Part shown: one piece after another, positions 17,043 to 26,968 of the stretch | Position numbering within the stretch: position 1 is the stretch's first letter | Layout: each line of letters starts with the position of its first letter | Assembly (NCBI RefSeq): GCF_017115025.1 | Contig: NZ_JABXKM010000203.1 | Location: 1 to 48,498 of the forward strand | Origin: Nostoc sp. NOS(2021) | GTDB lineage: Bacteria > Cyanobacteriota > Cyanobacteriia > Cyanobacteriales > Nostocaceae | DNA: 48,498 nucleotides | Reading direction: 5' to 3' | Translations under genes and position numbers: made by a program | The notes under the pieces: model-generated | Database searches by the model: none | Told to the model about the DNA's origin: nothing | The model's input: the letters and a program-made list of their open reading frames with translations, nothing else

Positions 17043-17234
17043 TCAATTGCGACGGAAATTCCGCTTACGTTGCTTGTGCCTTGCGACTTCTTTGCGCTTG
17101 TGTTTTTCCAAAGGCGTTTCAAAGTGACGATGCTTTCTCATGTCTGGAAAAATACCTGCTTTGGAAACTTCCCTCTTAAATCGACGTAAGGCTGACTCAA
17201 TTCCTTCATTCTCGCCCACAAATACTTGGGTCAT
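17043..17234 (-). CDS. rpsU: 30S ribosomal protein S21
   Basis: A 63-residue basic protein. The start is chosen at 17234, because AGGAG directly abuts the first ATG (17240) but is six bases from the second, which also gives the usual MTQV N-terminus. It reads [20 protein letters not shown], then [19 protein letters not shown] and an Arg/Lys-rich tail, the standard S21 pattern. S21 binds the 30S platform near the anti-Shine-Dalgarno end of 16S rRNA. It lies 120 bp downstream of the RRM gene rbp on the same strand, the arrangement described for rbpA1-rpsU in Anabaena, so co-transcription and cold regulation are plausible. Confidence 0.95.
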   Translation of the reverse strand: MTQVFVGENEGIESALRRFKREVSKAGIFPDMRKHRHFETPLEKHKRKEVARHKQRKRNFRRN

Positions 17235-17354
17235 TTTCATCTCCTACTTAATTGGTACTGGGCAATTTTAAGCCATCCAGTAGACCGAAGCGCAAAAAGG
17301 GCAGATAATGATTCTGCCCTTAAGACCTTAAAACTGAATTTTTTATCTTAAAGT

Positions 17355-17675
17355 TTAGTAGCGTCCTCGAGAGTATCCACCGCCACCACCACTGCTGCCG
17401 CGACGGTCACCACCAAAGGAACCACCTCTATCTTCCTTCGGTTTAGCCTTATTCACTTTCAGGTCGCGTCCCATCCACTCAGCACCATCAAGAGCTTCAA
17501 TGGCAGCTGTTTCTTCAGCTTCTGTACCCATCTCTACAAAAGCAAAGCCGCGTGGACGCCCTGTTTCACGGTCAGTAGGCAACTGAACACGTTTTACAGA
17601 ACCATGTTCGGCAAAAACAGAAGTGAGGTCTTCTTGTGTGACCTCGTAGGATAGATTACCTACATAAATTGACAT
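17355..17675 (-). CDS. Cyanobacterial RRM RNA-binding protein (glycine-rich, Rbp type)
   Basis: A 106-residue protein with ATG start: one RNA-recognition motif followed by a short glycine-rich tail. RNP2 is IYVGNLSY (residues 3-10) and RNP1 is RGFAFVEM (about 43-50). The tail GGDRRGSSGGGGGYSRGRY is the G-rich type found in cold-inducible cyanobacterial Rbps. It binds single-stranded RNA and probably acts in RNA stability or cold acclimation. The following gene is rpsU. The 446-bp region upstream contains no gene and probably encodes a long 5' leader, as known for cold-regulated rbp genes. Confidence 0.93.
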   Translation of the reverse strand: MSIYVGNLSYEVTQEDLTSVFAEHGSVKRVQLPTDRETGRPRGFAFVEMGTEAEETAAIEALDGAEWMGRDLKVNKAKPKEDRGGSFGGDRRGSSGGGGGYSRGRY

Positions 17676-18121
17676 GCATTATCTCCAAAATCATAGGTGT
17701 GTAGAGATTTAGATTTCGGAGACAAGCTTGTTAAGACCAAAAGGAAAAAGCCTGTCAATACTAAAAACAAACACTGTAACCGAATTTTATTCTCACCTAA
17801 TTACCTTAGCACATCATTCAGTTCTTACCCACCGTAAAAAAGGAAGTACTAACAGTCAGAGTGCTACGCGCAAGATTGGGTATTGAGCAAAACAGTTCCG
17901 AATTCCGAGTCTGAGTAAAGAAGTGAGATTCTCCCCTCAGCACTGGGCACGGGCTAAACAACAGCTATCCGCTAACAAAACTCCTCAGGGATATTGGGCA
18001 TTCTTCCCCTGCCTCCCTATCTTCTAGGTCAGCGATTCATGGGCGAACTCCGATATTGAATAGCATAAATTCCCGAAATAATTGCAAAATAAATGCAGTT
18101 TGTGATTGTTACTGCCTGTAA
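17676..18121. other. Divergent intergenic region between rbp and tldD
   Basis: No gene is visible. It must contain the leftward rbp promoter and leader and the rightward tldD promoter. The rbp side (17676-17830) is AT-rich, as expected for a long cold-shock type leader. I see no clear binding motif. Confidence 0.5.
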
Positions 18122-19516
18122 ATGCTGACTACACTTGCTGACGCCCAAAATTTACTTTCTGACCTCATCGCCCGCTACTCAGGGCGTGTAGATTATCTGA
18201 TGATTCGCCTGGAAGAAGCAGAAGGGACTGATATCTTGTTGCGTGGCGACAAAGTAGAAACCCTCAGTGAAGGCATCTCCATTGGTGGACATATTCGCGC
18301 TTGTTATAAAGGTGGATGGGGGTTGAGCTGCTTTAACCAACTGGCGACAATTAAGGATCGTATAGAAGAAGCGATCGCTGCGGCGCGGATGGTTGGTGAT
18401 GAAGAAACTTTACTTGCACCCATTGACCCGGTGCAAGCAGTATGCATTCTCCCCCTAAAAGGCACCGACCCCCGAAAAATCCCCCTCTCGCAGAAAAAAC
18501 AATTGTGCGATCGCTATGCCCAATTGCTCAAAAGCGTTGATCGCCGAATTACCACTACCTCGGTGCGTTACGGTGACAGCGCCCAAAAAGTGATCATCGC
18601 TACCTCAGAAGGCACTTTGATCGAGCAATCTTGGGTGGATATGGAAATGCGCTTTGCCGCCACCGCCAGAAATGGCGAAACCGTGCAAACTGGACGAGAA
18701 ACTACTGGCTCTCGCAAAGCTTACGAAGATTTAACTGATTTGGATGAACAGGTCAAAGGTGCCGCTCAAAGAGCGATCGCAGCTTTATCTCTGCGATCGC
18801 TCAAAGGCAATACTTACACCGTAGTCATTGACCCAATTCTCACGGGTTTATTTGTCCACGAAGCCTTCGGACATCTTTCTGAGGCCGATATGGCTTATGA
18901 AAACCCCGATCTGCTGGAAGTGATGACCATCGGACGGCGGTTTGGCCCAGAAGAACTCCAAATTTTTGATGGTGCGGCCCCAGAAGGACATCGCGGTAGC
19001 TATTTTTACGACGATGAAGGCACGCCTGCCACTACTACTCAACTAATTAAAGATGGAGTTTTAGTTGGACGTTTACATTCTCGTGAAACTGCTGGCAAAT
19101 TGGAGGAAACGCCTACGGGTAACGCACGATGTCTCAACTATCACTTTACTCCGATTGTGCGGATGACAAATACCTGGATTGAACGGGGTAAAACACCAAT
19201 CGAAGACTTATTCACCGATATCAAAGAAGGAGTTTATGCCCGTAATTGGTTGGGTGGAATGACGAATGGGGAAATGTTCACCTTTAGTGCTGGGGAAGCG
19301 TGGATGATTAGGAACGGCAAAATTGCTGAACCTGTGCGGGATGTAACGCTTTCGGGAAATGTATTCCAAACTTTAGCGGATATTGAGGCTCTTGGTGATG
19401 ATTTTTACTGGGATGAATCCGGCGGTTGTGGTAAGGGAGGGCAAAACGGCTTGTCAGTGGGTTGTGGTGGCCCGAGTCTGCGAATTCGAGATGTAGTAGT
19501 TGGTGGAGAAATGTGA
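18122..19516 (+). CDS. tldD: TldD-type metalloprotease
   Basis: A 464-residue cytoplasmic protein of the TldD/PmbA (U62) family, ATG start. The family's zinc-binding H-E-x-x-x-H is HEAFGH (His246, Glu247, His251), preceded by VVIDPILTGLFV. The FDGAAPEGHRGSYFYDDEGTP, HSRETA and NARCLNYHFTPIVRM segments follow, and the C-terminus has GGMTNGEMFTFSAGEAWMI. TldD pairs with PmbA (TldE) to degrade unfolded peptides and mature microcins or RiPP precursors. A PmbA partner often follows tldD in cyanobacteria, but here the next gene is a small pentapeptide-like protein, so the partner must be elsewhere. Confidence 0.92.
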   Translation: MLTTLADAQNLLSDLIARYSGRVDYLMIRLEEAEGTDILLRGDKVETLSEGISIGGHIRACYKGGWGLSCFNQLATIKDRIEEAIAAARMVGDEETLLAPIDPVQAVCILPLKGTDPRKIPLSQKKQLCDRYAQLLKSVDRRITTTSVRYGDSAQKVIIATSEGTLIEQSWVDMEMRFAATARNGETVQTGRETTGSRKAYEDLTDLDEQVKGAAQRAIAALSLRSLKGNTYTVVIDPILTGLFVHEAFGHLSEADMAYENPDLLEVMTIGRRFGPEELQIFDGAAPEGHRGSYFYDDEGTPATTTQLIKDGVLVGRLHSRETAGKLEETPTGNARCLNYHFTPIVRMTNTWIERGKTPIEDLFTDIKEGVYARNWLGGMTNGEMFTFSAGEAWMIRNGKIAEPVRDVTLSGNVFQTLADIEALGDDFYWDESGGCGKGGQNGLSVGCGGPSLRIRDVVVGGEM

Positions 19517-19681
19517 ATTATCCGCCGCTATAACCAGTATTTTGGGTATAGCGGCGGACTTAGGAACTGACAAATAAAATGCTAGATGAATTTGACCCTA
19601 TCTGTCTAGCCAATTCCTCTTAGAGAGCCAAATTTAGAATTGCTGACTATTGATGGTAGTAATTGATTCTGGAGTTAAGGT

Positions 19682-19927
19682 ATGGATGCCTACGAAAGAA
19701 GAGCTAGAGAAGTTCAAGAACTGATGCAGCGCTTTGACGCTGGGGACTTTGATTTTACTAACAGCTTTTTCAGTACTGATATGGATGCTTCTGAACTGGT
19801 TAGACGCTATGCTGCTGGGGAGAGAAATTTCTCTGATATTGGTCTGACTAGTCTCGATTTGAGCAATATTAACTTGGCTGCGGCTAACTTGACACCAATG
19901 GCTTTTCGGCCCACCCCACAAGATTGA
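19682..19927 (+). CDS. Small conserved-looking protein with a pentapeptide-like C-terminus
   Basis: An 81-residue soluble protein with ATG start; TTAAGG just before the ATG is a weak Shine-Dalgarno. The N-terminal half is a charged helix (DAYERRAREVQELMQRFDAG) with acidic and aromatic residues. The C-terminal part, LTSLDLSNINLAAANL, has the A-(D/N)-L-x-x spacing of pentapeptide repeats, with about three units. Its function is unknown. It follows tldD by 165 bp on the same strand but without obvious coupling. Confidence 0.6.
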   Translation: MDAYERRAREVQELMQRFDAGDFDFTNSFFSTDMDASELVRRYAAGERNFSDIGLTSLDLSNINLAAANLTPMAFRPTPQD

Positions 19928-22319
<2,392 letters not shown>

Positions 22320-22345
22320 AGTATTGCTAAATAAATAATGGTTTG

Positions 22346-22369
22346 GGGTGGGCAAGTAGCCCACCCTTT
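22346..22369 (+). terminator. Terminator-like hairpin after nifH
   Basis: GGGTGGGC (22346-22353) and GCCCACCC (22359-22366) form a perfect 8-bp stem with a 5-base loop, followed by TTT. It begins 26 bases after the nifH stop and ends 22 bases before the first CRISPR repeat. Confidence 0.65.
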
Positions 22370-22390
22370 CCCCAATTTTTGCATTTCTTT

Positions 22391-22733
22391 GTTTCAATCC
22401 CTAATAGGGATTTTGGTGAATTGCAATTTATGTTGTAATGTTCTAATAGTGTAGTAAGGTATGTTTCAATCCCTAATAGGGATTTAGATGAATTGCAATT
22501 CATTCAGATGGAACATTTATTCTTTCTGATAGTTTCAATCCCTAATAGGGATTTTGGTGAATTGCAATAGTATTGATTGCCCGTTCAAAAGACACCATTT
22601 GAGTTTCAATCCCTAATAGACATAGGAGTGAAAATGGCATAGGCACAATTCATGAATTGTGCCTACCAAGGATTTCGAGCAACGCATAATTAATTTCACC
22701 AGATGTCTAATAGGGATTTTGGTGAATTGCAAT
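22391..22733 (+). CRISPR. Four-repeat CRISPR array, last repeat interrupted
   Basis: Repeats of 37 bp begin GTTTCAATCCCTAATAGGGA and end GGTGAATTGCAAT. They lie at 22391-22427, 22463-22499, 22532-22568 and 22603-22733 (split). Spacers are 35, 32 and 34 bp and unrelated to each other. Repeat 2 differs at two positions (TTAGATG for TTTGGTG). Repeat 4 is broken after base 17 by an 87-bp insertion; removing it restores a perfect repeat. No cas genes and no long AT-rich leader are present. The repeat type is common in cyanobacteria with type I-D or III systems, so crRNA processing would need Cas proteins from another locus. Transcription might come from nifH read-through. Confidence 0.9.
22620..22706. 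mobile_element. 87-bp miniature element inserted in a CRISPR repeat
   Basis: The insertion splits CRISPR repeat 4. CTAATAG occurs on both sides (22613-22619 and 22707-22713), a 7-bp target duplication. The ends are imperfect inverted repeats: ACATAGGAGTGAAA on the left, and ACATCTGGTGAAA read from the right end inward. Inside is a perfect 26-bp palindrome (22640-22665) with core CAATTCATGAATTG, shared with the 16335-16425 element. It encodes nothing, so it is a non-autonomous MITE. Confidence 0.8.
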
Positions 22734-23292
22734 TTCCAGCCGCTTTCATTGCGGTTCGGTGATAAAGTCAGCTAAGGTGAGCGATCGCTTGTTAATAAGC
22801 GCCAACACTAGGGCGTGTTTTCAAACTCGTTATATCCTAAGAAATAGGCGATCGCAGACAGGGTAGGTTGATGAACCGAGGAGACTCGTCAATATTAAAA
22901 CTGCATCCCTGACATCAGACAATGACAGGGACGGCTGGTTTGATTTGGAACTTTCAGGAAATCCCCAAAAACTGACAAATAGCCTATCTTACTTGCAAGG
23001 ATTGGGAGTAAATTTGCTGCAACTAGCGATCGCTAATTCCCTAGTTAAGGCTGAAAATAATTGTCCTGCAAAGTCTTTGATACTTTTCTACAACTTTTGT
23101 GTATAACACCGTTATAGACAATGAAAAATCATCTTTGGCAATTGGCGATGTCTCTTGACTTGCCCCGACGCGGCCTTTGTTGTTGATCTTCACCAGGTCG
23201 GCTCTATTGTATTCTGTATCTAAAAGAGTATTCAAAATTAGTGAATATCCTGATATTTTTGTTAAGTAGTGCCGATCAAGGAGCATTTTCTT
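22734..23292. other. Non-coding region after the CRISPR array
   Basis: About 560 bp without a credible gene. It contains a HIP1 site near 22781 and short hairpins (CCGCTTTCATTGCGG near 22740; TCCCTG...CAGGGA near 22905-22930). The promoter for the beta-helix gene should lie in the last 150 bp. Confidence 0.5.
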
Positions 23293-24702
23293 ATGGTAAT
23301 TCTAGGTTTCACTTTAAAAGCATATCTTGCAATTCCCGTAATATTAAGTCTTTTGGCTGGGGGAGAATGGATAAAAGTATATTTTGAAAACGCCCGTCAG
23401 GTATCCACTAACAAGGAAATGAGCCTATCCAGGGGTGAGCTAATCAGCACTAGAACGACTCCGCAAATATACTATGTTAGTGGTACTGGGAACGACGAAA
23501 ATAATGGAGTTTCTTCCTCATCCGCCTTTAGGACAATTCAAAAGGCAGCAGATGTGACTAACCCTGGCGACACAGTATTAATTATGAACGGAGTATACAC
23601 AAATTCAGCCAAAGCTGGGAGTGTAGTAAATATTAAACGTTCTGGAAATGCAAAAGCATGGATTAGGTATAAAGCATATCCTGGGCATTTCCCAAAAATT
23701 CAGCACAATACATGGAACGGTATCGTGATTTCAAATGGAGCTTCATATATCGAAATAAACGGGCTGGAGGTCATCGGGAACAATGCCAATGTAACCCTTG
23801 ATTATGCGATGAGTCAGAAGACTAATAAACAAAACCCACTGACGAATGGAAACGGCATCAACGTTGATGGACGAAAAAATGGTCATGTTCATCACATCCG
23901 TATTCTGAACAACAAAGTGCATGACTGTGGAGGAGGAGGTATCTCAGTAGTCGAGGCTGATTATGTGAAGGTGGATAATAACACTGTGTTCAATAATGCC
24001 TGGTACTCAGTCTATGGTAATAGTGGTATTTCGATGTTGAGCAATTGGAATTCTGACAACAACCGGGGATACAAGATGTTTGTGACCAACAACAAGACCT
24101 ACAACAATCGGATGTACATCCCTTGGATTGCGGTCGGAAGGATCACAGACGGTAATGGCATTATTATCGATAGTTCCAGAAATGATAATAACTCCCAATT
24201 GGGTGCATATACAGGACGTACTTTAGTTAAAAACAATCTGACATTTAATAATGGTGGTTCAGGTATTCATGCATTTTTTAGCGAGCATATTGATATTCTA
24301 AATAACACTGCTGTTTTAAATAATCAGAGTCCAGAAATTAAAGGTGGGCAAATATATGCTCATACGTCAGATGACGTCCGAATTCTAAATAACATTCTCT
24401 ATGCTTTTCCTGGCAAGGATATTAATATTAACGTGAAAAATAAAAACGTTATTTATGATTATAATATCTACATCAATAGTTCTAAGATAACTGTTCAGGG
24501 GCCTCACGATATTGTTGCAGACTCAGAGTTTTTAAGGAAGCATCCCACTCTAGAAAAAATATCTGGCGATTGGAAATCGCGGCTAGATAAACAAAATCCG
24601 CCAAGGCAGACTTATGTAGAGTCTAAGTCGGCAGGTTTTGTTTGTGGGACAGTAACTTATCGTTTGGAAGGGAAACTCATCAAGGTGGGATGCTCCTCTT
24701 AG
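23293..24702 (+). CDS. Right-handed parallel beta-helix protein (DUF1565/PbH1), secreted or anchored
   Basis: About 469 residues. AAGGAG at 23278-23283 lies nine bases before the ATG at 23293, which I prefer over an in-frame GTG at 23269. An N-terminal hydrophobic segment (AYLAIPVILSLLAGG) is a signal peptide or anchor. IYYVSGTGNDENNG and FRTIQKAADVTNPGDTVLI are the start of DUF1565-type domains. PbH1 turns follow, such as HHIRILNNKVHDCGGGGI, YVKVDNNTVFNNAW, LVKNNLTFNNGGSGIHA and DVRILNNILYAF. This fold is shared by polysaccharide lyases, epimerases and adhesins; catalytic residues are not identifiable here. A two-cysteine C-terminal tail (CGTVTYRLEGKLIKVGC) may form a disulfide. The gene is monocistronic. 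Confidence 0.82.
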   Translation: MVILGFTLKAYLAIPVILSLLAGGEWIKVYFENARQVSTNKEMSLSRGELISTRTTPQIYYVSGTGNDENNGVSSSSAFRTIQKAADVTNPGDTVLIMNGVYTNSAKAGSVVNIKRSGNAKAWIRYKAYPGHFPKIQHNTWNGIVISNGASYIEINGLEVIGNNANVTLDYAMSQKTNKQNPLTNGNGINVDGRKNGHVHHIRILNNKVHDCGGGGISVVEADYVKVDNNTVFNNAWYSVYGNSGISMLSNWNSDNNRGYKMFVTNNKTYNNRMYIPWIAVGRITDGNGIIIDSSRNDNNSQLGAYTGRTLVKNNLTFNNGGSGIHAFFSEHIDILNNTAVLNNQSPEIKGGQIYAHTSDDVRILNNILYAFPGKDININVKNKNVIYDYNIYINSSKITVQGPHDIVADSEFLRKHPTLEKISGDWKSRLDKQNPPRQTYVESKSAGFVCGTVTYRLEGKLIKVGCSS

Positions 24703-24750
24703 CAAGAAGGCAGGAAAGAGAAGCCAGAGCTATTTCATTCTCATCTAGCC

Positions 24751-24870
24751 CGCCTCAGAATTTATTCTGAGTCTAATAGCGAAAGTCGTCTAAAGACGAC
24801 TGAGAAAAGGTTATAGTCCGTTAAAACTGACTTTAGTTATGAGCCGCGGAACTTCAGTTCTGGGCGGTTT
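24751..24870. repeat. Tandem-hairpin cassette
   Basis: Several consecutive hairpins: CTCAGAAT/ATTCTGAG (24754-24771), AGTCGTC/GACGACT (24784-24801), AGTCCGTT/AACTGACT (about 24816-24834) and GAACT/AGTTC inside CCGC...GGCGG (about 24843-24868). The regular stem order suggests a structured repeat. I recall similar multi-hairpin repeats in other heterocystous genomes, but could not check. Confidence 0.55.
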
Positions 24871-25037
24871 ATGTCTAGAACGAAATAGCCCTGAAAGAGA
24901 AGCCCATACTGATTACATCCTGCTGCCTCTTTCATATCATGTTCGGGTAATTAGTTATGATTCCCATAGTCATTGCACCCCACACGCCAGATGCAACAAG
25001 AGTGGCTCGCCGCCCAACGCACTGGCTCCCCTTAATT

Positions 25038-25059
25038 CCCTAAGAGCCGGCTCTTAGGG
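25038..25059. repeat. Perfect 22-bp palindrome
   Basis: CCCTAAGAGCC followed directly by GGCTCTTAGGG. It is nested in a larger inverted repeat (CGCCCAACGC at about 25011, GCGTTGGCG at about 25073). Confidence 0.65.
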
Positions 25060-25112
25060 GAGAGAAAGCGCAGCGTTGGCGGGGTGGGGTTCTTCAGGTT
25101 TAATAAGTTAGA

Positions 25113-25330
25113 ACTTACGCACTTTACAGATTGACCATCATGTGAATGGTAGGCTTTTTAAGCTAAAAGTCTTGCCCTGCCTCGTTCCTGGGCTGCCGCC
25201 TGGGAATGCGATCAACTAGGCTCTGCCTCCCGTCAAACCAGGAGGCAGAGCCGGACACAAGAGCATTACAAGGCTAGAGCCTTGTAACGAGACGTAATTC
25301 ACAGTTAGTTGTCTCTGTCAATGCGTAAGT
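25113..25330. mobile_element. 218-bp inverted-repeat element related to the 16335 element
   Basis: ACTTACGCA (25113-25121) and TGCGTAAGT (25322-25330) are the ends, the same terminal motif as the 91-bp element at 16335-16425. Inside are hairpins such as GGCTCTGCCTCC/GGAGGCAGAGCC (about 25210-25247) and ACAAGGCT/AGCCTTGT. No transposase frame is present. Confidence 0.6.
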
Positions 25331-25368
25331 CCTATAAGTAATCAAGCGGACATGATATCACTTCTTCT

Positions 25369-26055
25369 TCAATCCTCTACTCTACGACGCCGCCGACGTG
25401 GCTTTTGTTGTTGGTCTTCACGCAAGCGGCGACCGACTTCGTTAAAGAAATCCCGCCGCAGATAAGGATAATCACTAACCCACAGGTCACGACTGGGAAA
25501 GTATATATCGCTGAATTGTTCAATACTGCTCAAATCTGCGCGATTTGACATCACTACCATTTCTGCAATTTGGCCGCGAGTAATAACTTTGTGGGCAGAA
25601 CGTAATGGTGCTACAAACTCAATCCTAAATCCTGTGTCATCACCCACCTCTAAGTTTATCTGTTTTTCTCGGTTTTCTATAATTACCAATTCACCTTTGT
25701 TGTTGACTGTTTCGGTTTTACCCATTAACTGGTCTGTAATCCACCAATCTAGCACTCGACCACGGAAAAAGCCGCCGTATTTATAACGGCGGCATTGTAA
25801 ATTCCGCATACTTGCTTGAAACACTGGATACCACAGCCAAAAAAAAGCGCTAACTACCCCTAGGACAAATACTATTGAAGCAAACTCAAGTTTGAAAACG
25901 AATGTCGCAAGCAAAATAGCAACTACGGCAACTACAGAAATTAACAGCCGTTGCAAAAAATTTGAGAATTTCCCCCAGTAGTACTTGTATTGCAAACCAG
26001 TTGCAATTAGGGGGACAACTTGTTCAAATTTCTGGCGAGTCAGTGGTACTAACAT
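25369..26055 (-). CDS. Conserved cyanobacterial two-span membrane protein
   Basis: The ATG at 26055 (MLVPLTRQKFEQVVPLIATG) is preferred over a TTG 24 bases upstream, giving 228 residues. Two adjacent membrane spans (about residues 43-85: LLISVVAVVAILLATFVF and ASIVFVLGVVSAFFWLWYPVF) follow a short N-terminal domain. The cytoplasmic C-terminal part includes GGFFRGRVLDWWITD, EVGDDTGFRIEFVAP and an Arg-rich tail (QQQKPRRRRRRVED). Homologues are often labelled phosphate ABC transporter permease, but nothing here resembles an ABC permease (no EAA loop, too few spans). Its function is unknown. It lies 39 bp downstream of dapB on the same strand, so both may be one transcript. Confidence 0.75.
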   Translation of the reverse strand: MLVPLTRQKFEQVVPLIATGLQYKYYWGKFSNFLQRLLISVVAVVAILLATFVFKLEFASIVFVLGVVSAFFWLWYPVFQASMRNLQCRRYKYGGFFRGRVLDWWITDQLMGKTETVNNKGELVIIENREKQINLEVGDDTGFRIEFVAPLRSAHKVITRGQIAEMVVMSNRADLSSIEQFSDIYFPSRDLWVSDYPYLRRDFFNEVGRRLREDQQQKPRRRRRRVED

Positions 26056-26094
26056 GAGTGCTGAGTGATGAATGCCCAATTGTCTGTTTAAAGT

Positions 26095-26931
26095 TTAAAG
26101 TATCTTTTCTAATCCATATACTAACGACTTTAGCGCTAAGACTTTGCGAATCGCTAGTAGCACTCCTGGCATATAACAAGCGCGATCGCTCGTATCATGT
26201 CGTAGAGTATAAATCTGTCCTGGTGCGCCAAAAATAACTTCCTGATGGGCAATCAATCCTGGCAAGCGAATGCTATGAATTCTAATCCCTTCTTCTGCTA
26301 TACTGCCTCTAGCTCCTGGTAATTTCTCCGTTTCTTCTACAACAGCCGGGTTAAAAGTTTTACCCAATTCTCCTAGTAACTGCGCCGTTTGAATGGCAGT
26401 ACCACTGGGAGCATCAGCTTTTTGGTTGTGATGCAGTTCGATAATTTCCACATGGTCAAAATATTTGGAAGCTATGACTGCGGCTTGTTGCAACAGCACC
26501 ATACCAATGGAGAAGTTAGGAATAATTAGACAACCAGTGCTAGCTTTGTCGGCAAAGTCTGCCAAGTCTTGAATTTGTTTTGGACTTAACCCAGTGGTGC
26601 CGACTACAGGACGAATCCCGTAGGCGATCGCACTACGAATATTGTCATAAACTGAATCAGGATGGGTAAAGTCTACAATCACTCCTGGAGGAGACTTTCT
26701 GTCACCAGCCACATACCCTAACATCGGCTCTAATTGATTGGTAATTGGCACTTCCAGGGGTTCGCTTAAACCCGCCAACTCTCCAGCGTCTTTATCTTGA
26801 TGTTCGGGACTGTGGTCAATTGCACCCACTAGGTTTAAGTCAGGCGCTTGCGCCACCGCCTTAACCACCTCACGGCCCATTTTACCAGCAGCACCGTTGA
26901 CAATAACCGGGATAGGAGCTTGATTCGTCAT
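26095..26931 (-). CDS. dapB: 4-hydroxy-tetrahydrodipicolinate reductase
   Basis: A 278-residue cytoplasmic enzyme with ATG start. It reduces the dipicolinate intermediate with NAD(P)H in lysine and diaminopimelate synthesis. The nucleotide-binding start is [15 protein letters not shown], then [23 protein letters not shown] and NFSIGMVLL. The substrate-binding signature is [15 protein letters not shown] (catalytic His and Lys). The C-terminus [20 protein letters not shown] is also typical. Family length is about 270. It is followed closely by the two-span membrane protein gene. An IS200/IS605-type tnpB element ends about 38 bp upstream of its start, so its promoter may have been altered by that insertion. 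Confidence 0.96.
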   Translation of the reverse strand: MTNQAPIPVIVNGAAGKMGREVVKAVAQAPDLNLVGAIDHSPEHQDKDAGELAGLSEPLEVPITNQLEPMLGYVAGDRKSPPGVIVDFTHPDSVYDNIRSAIAYGIRPVVGTTGLSPKQIQDLADFADKASTGCLIIPNFSIGMVLLQQAAVIASKYFDHVEIIELHHNQKADAPSGTAIQTAQLLGELGKTFNPAVVEETEKLPGARGSIAEEGIRIHSIRLPGLIAHQEVIFGAPGQIYTLRHDTSDRACYMPGVLLAIRKVLALKSLVYGLEKIL

Positions 26932-26968
26932 AGGTCGAGAAATACTTTTTGAGTCAACAAGGGAATTT

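Larger units (their letters stand above)
24703..25368. other. Gene-free region packed with palindromic repeats
   Basis: This region separates the beta-helix gene from the convergent membrane protein gene. It holds a row of hairpins at 24751-24870, a perfect 22-bp palindrome at 25038-25059 and a 218-bp element at 25113-25330. No gene is supported. Confidence 0.65.
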
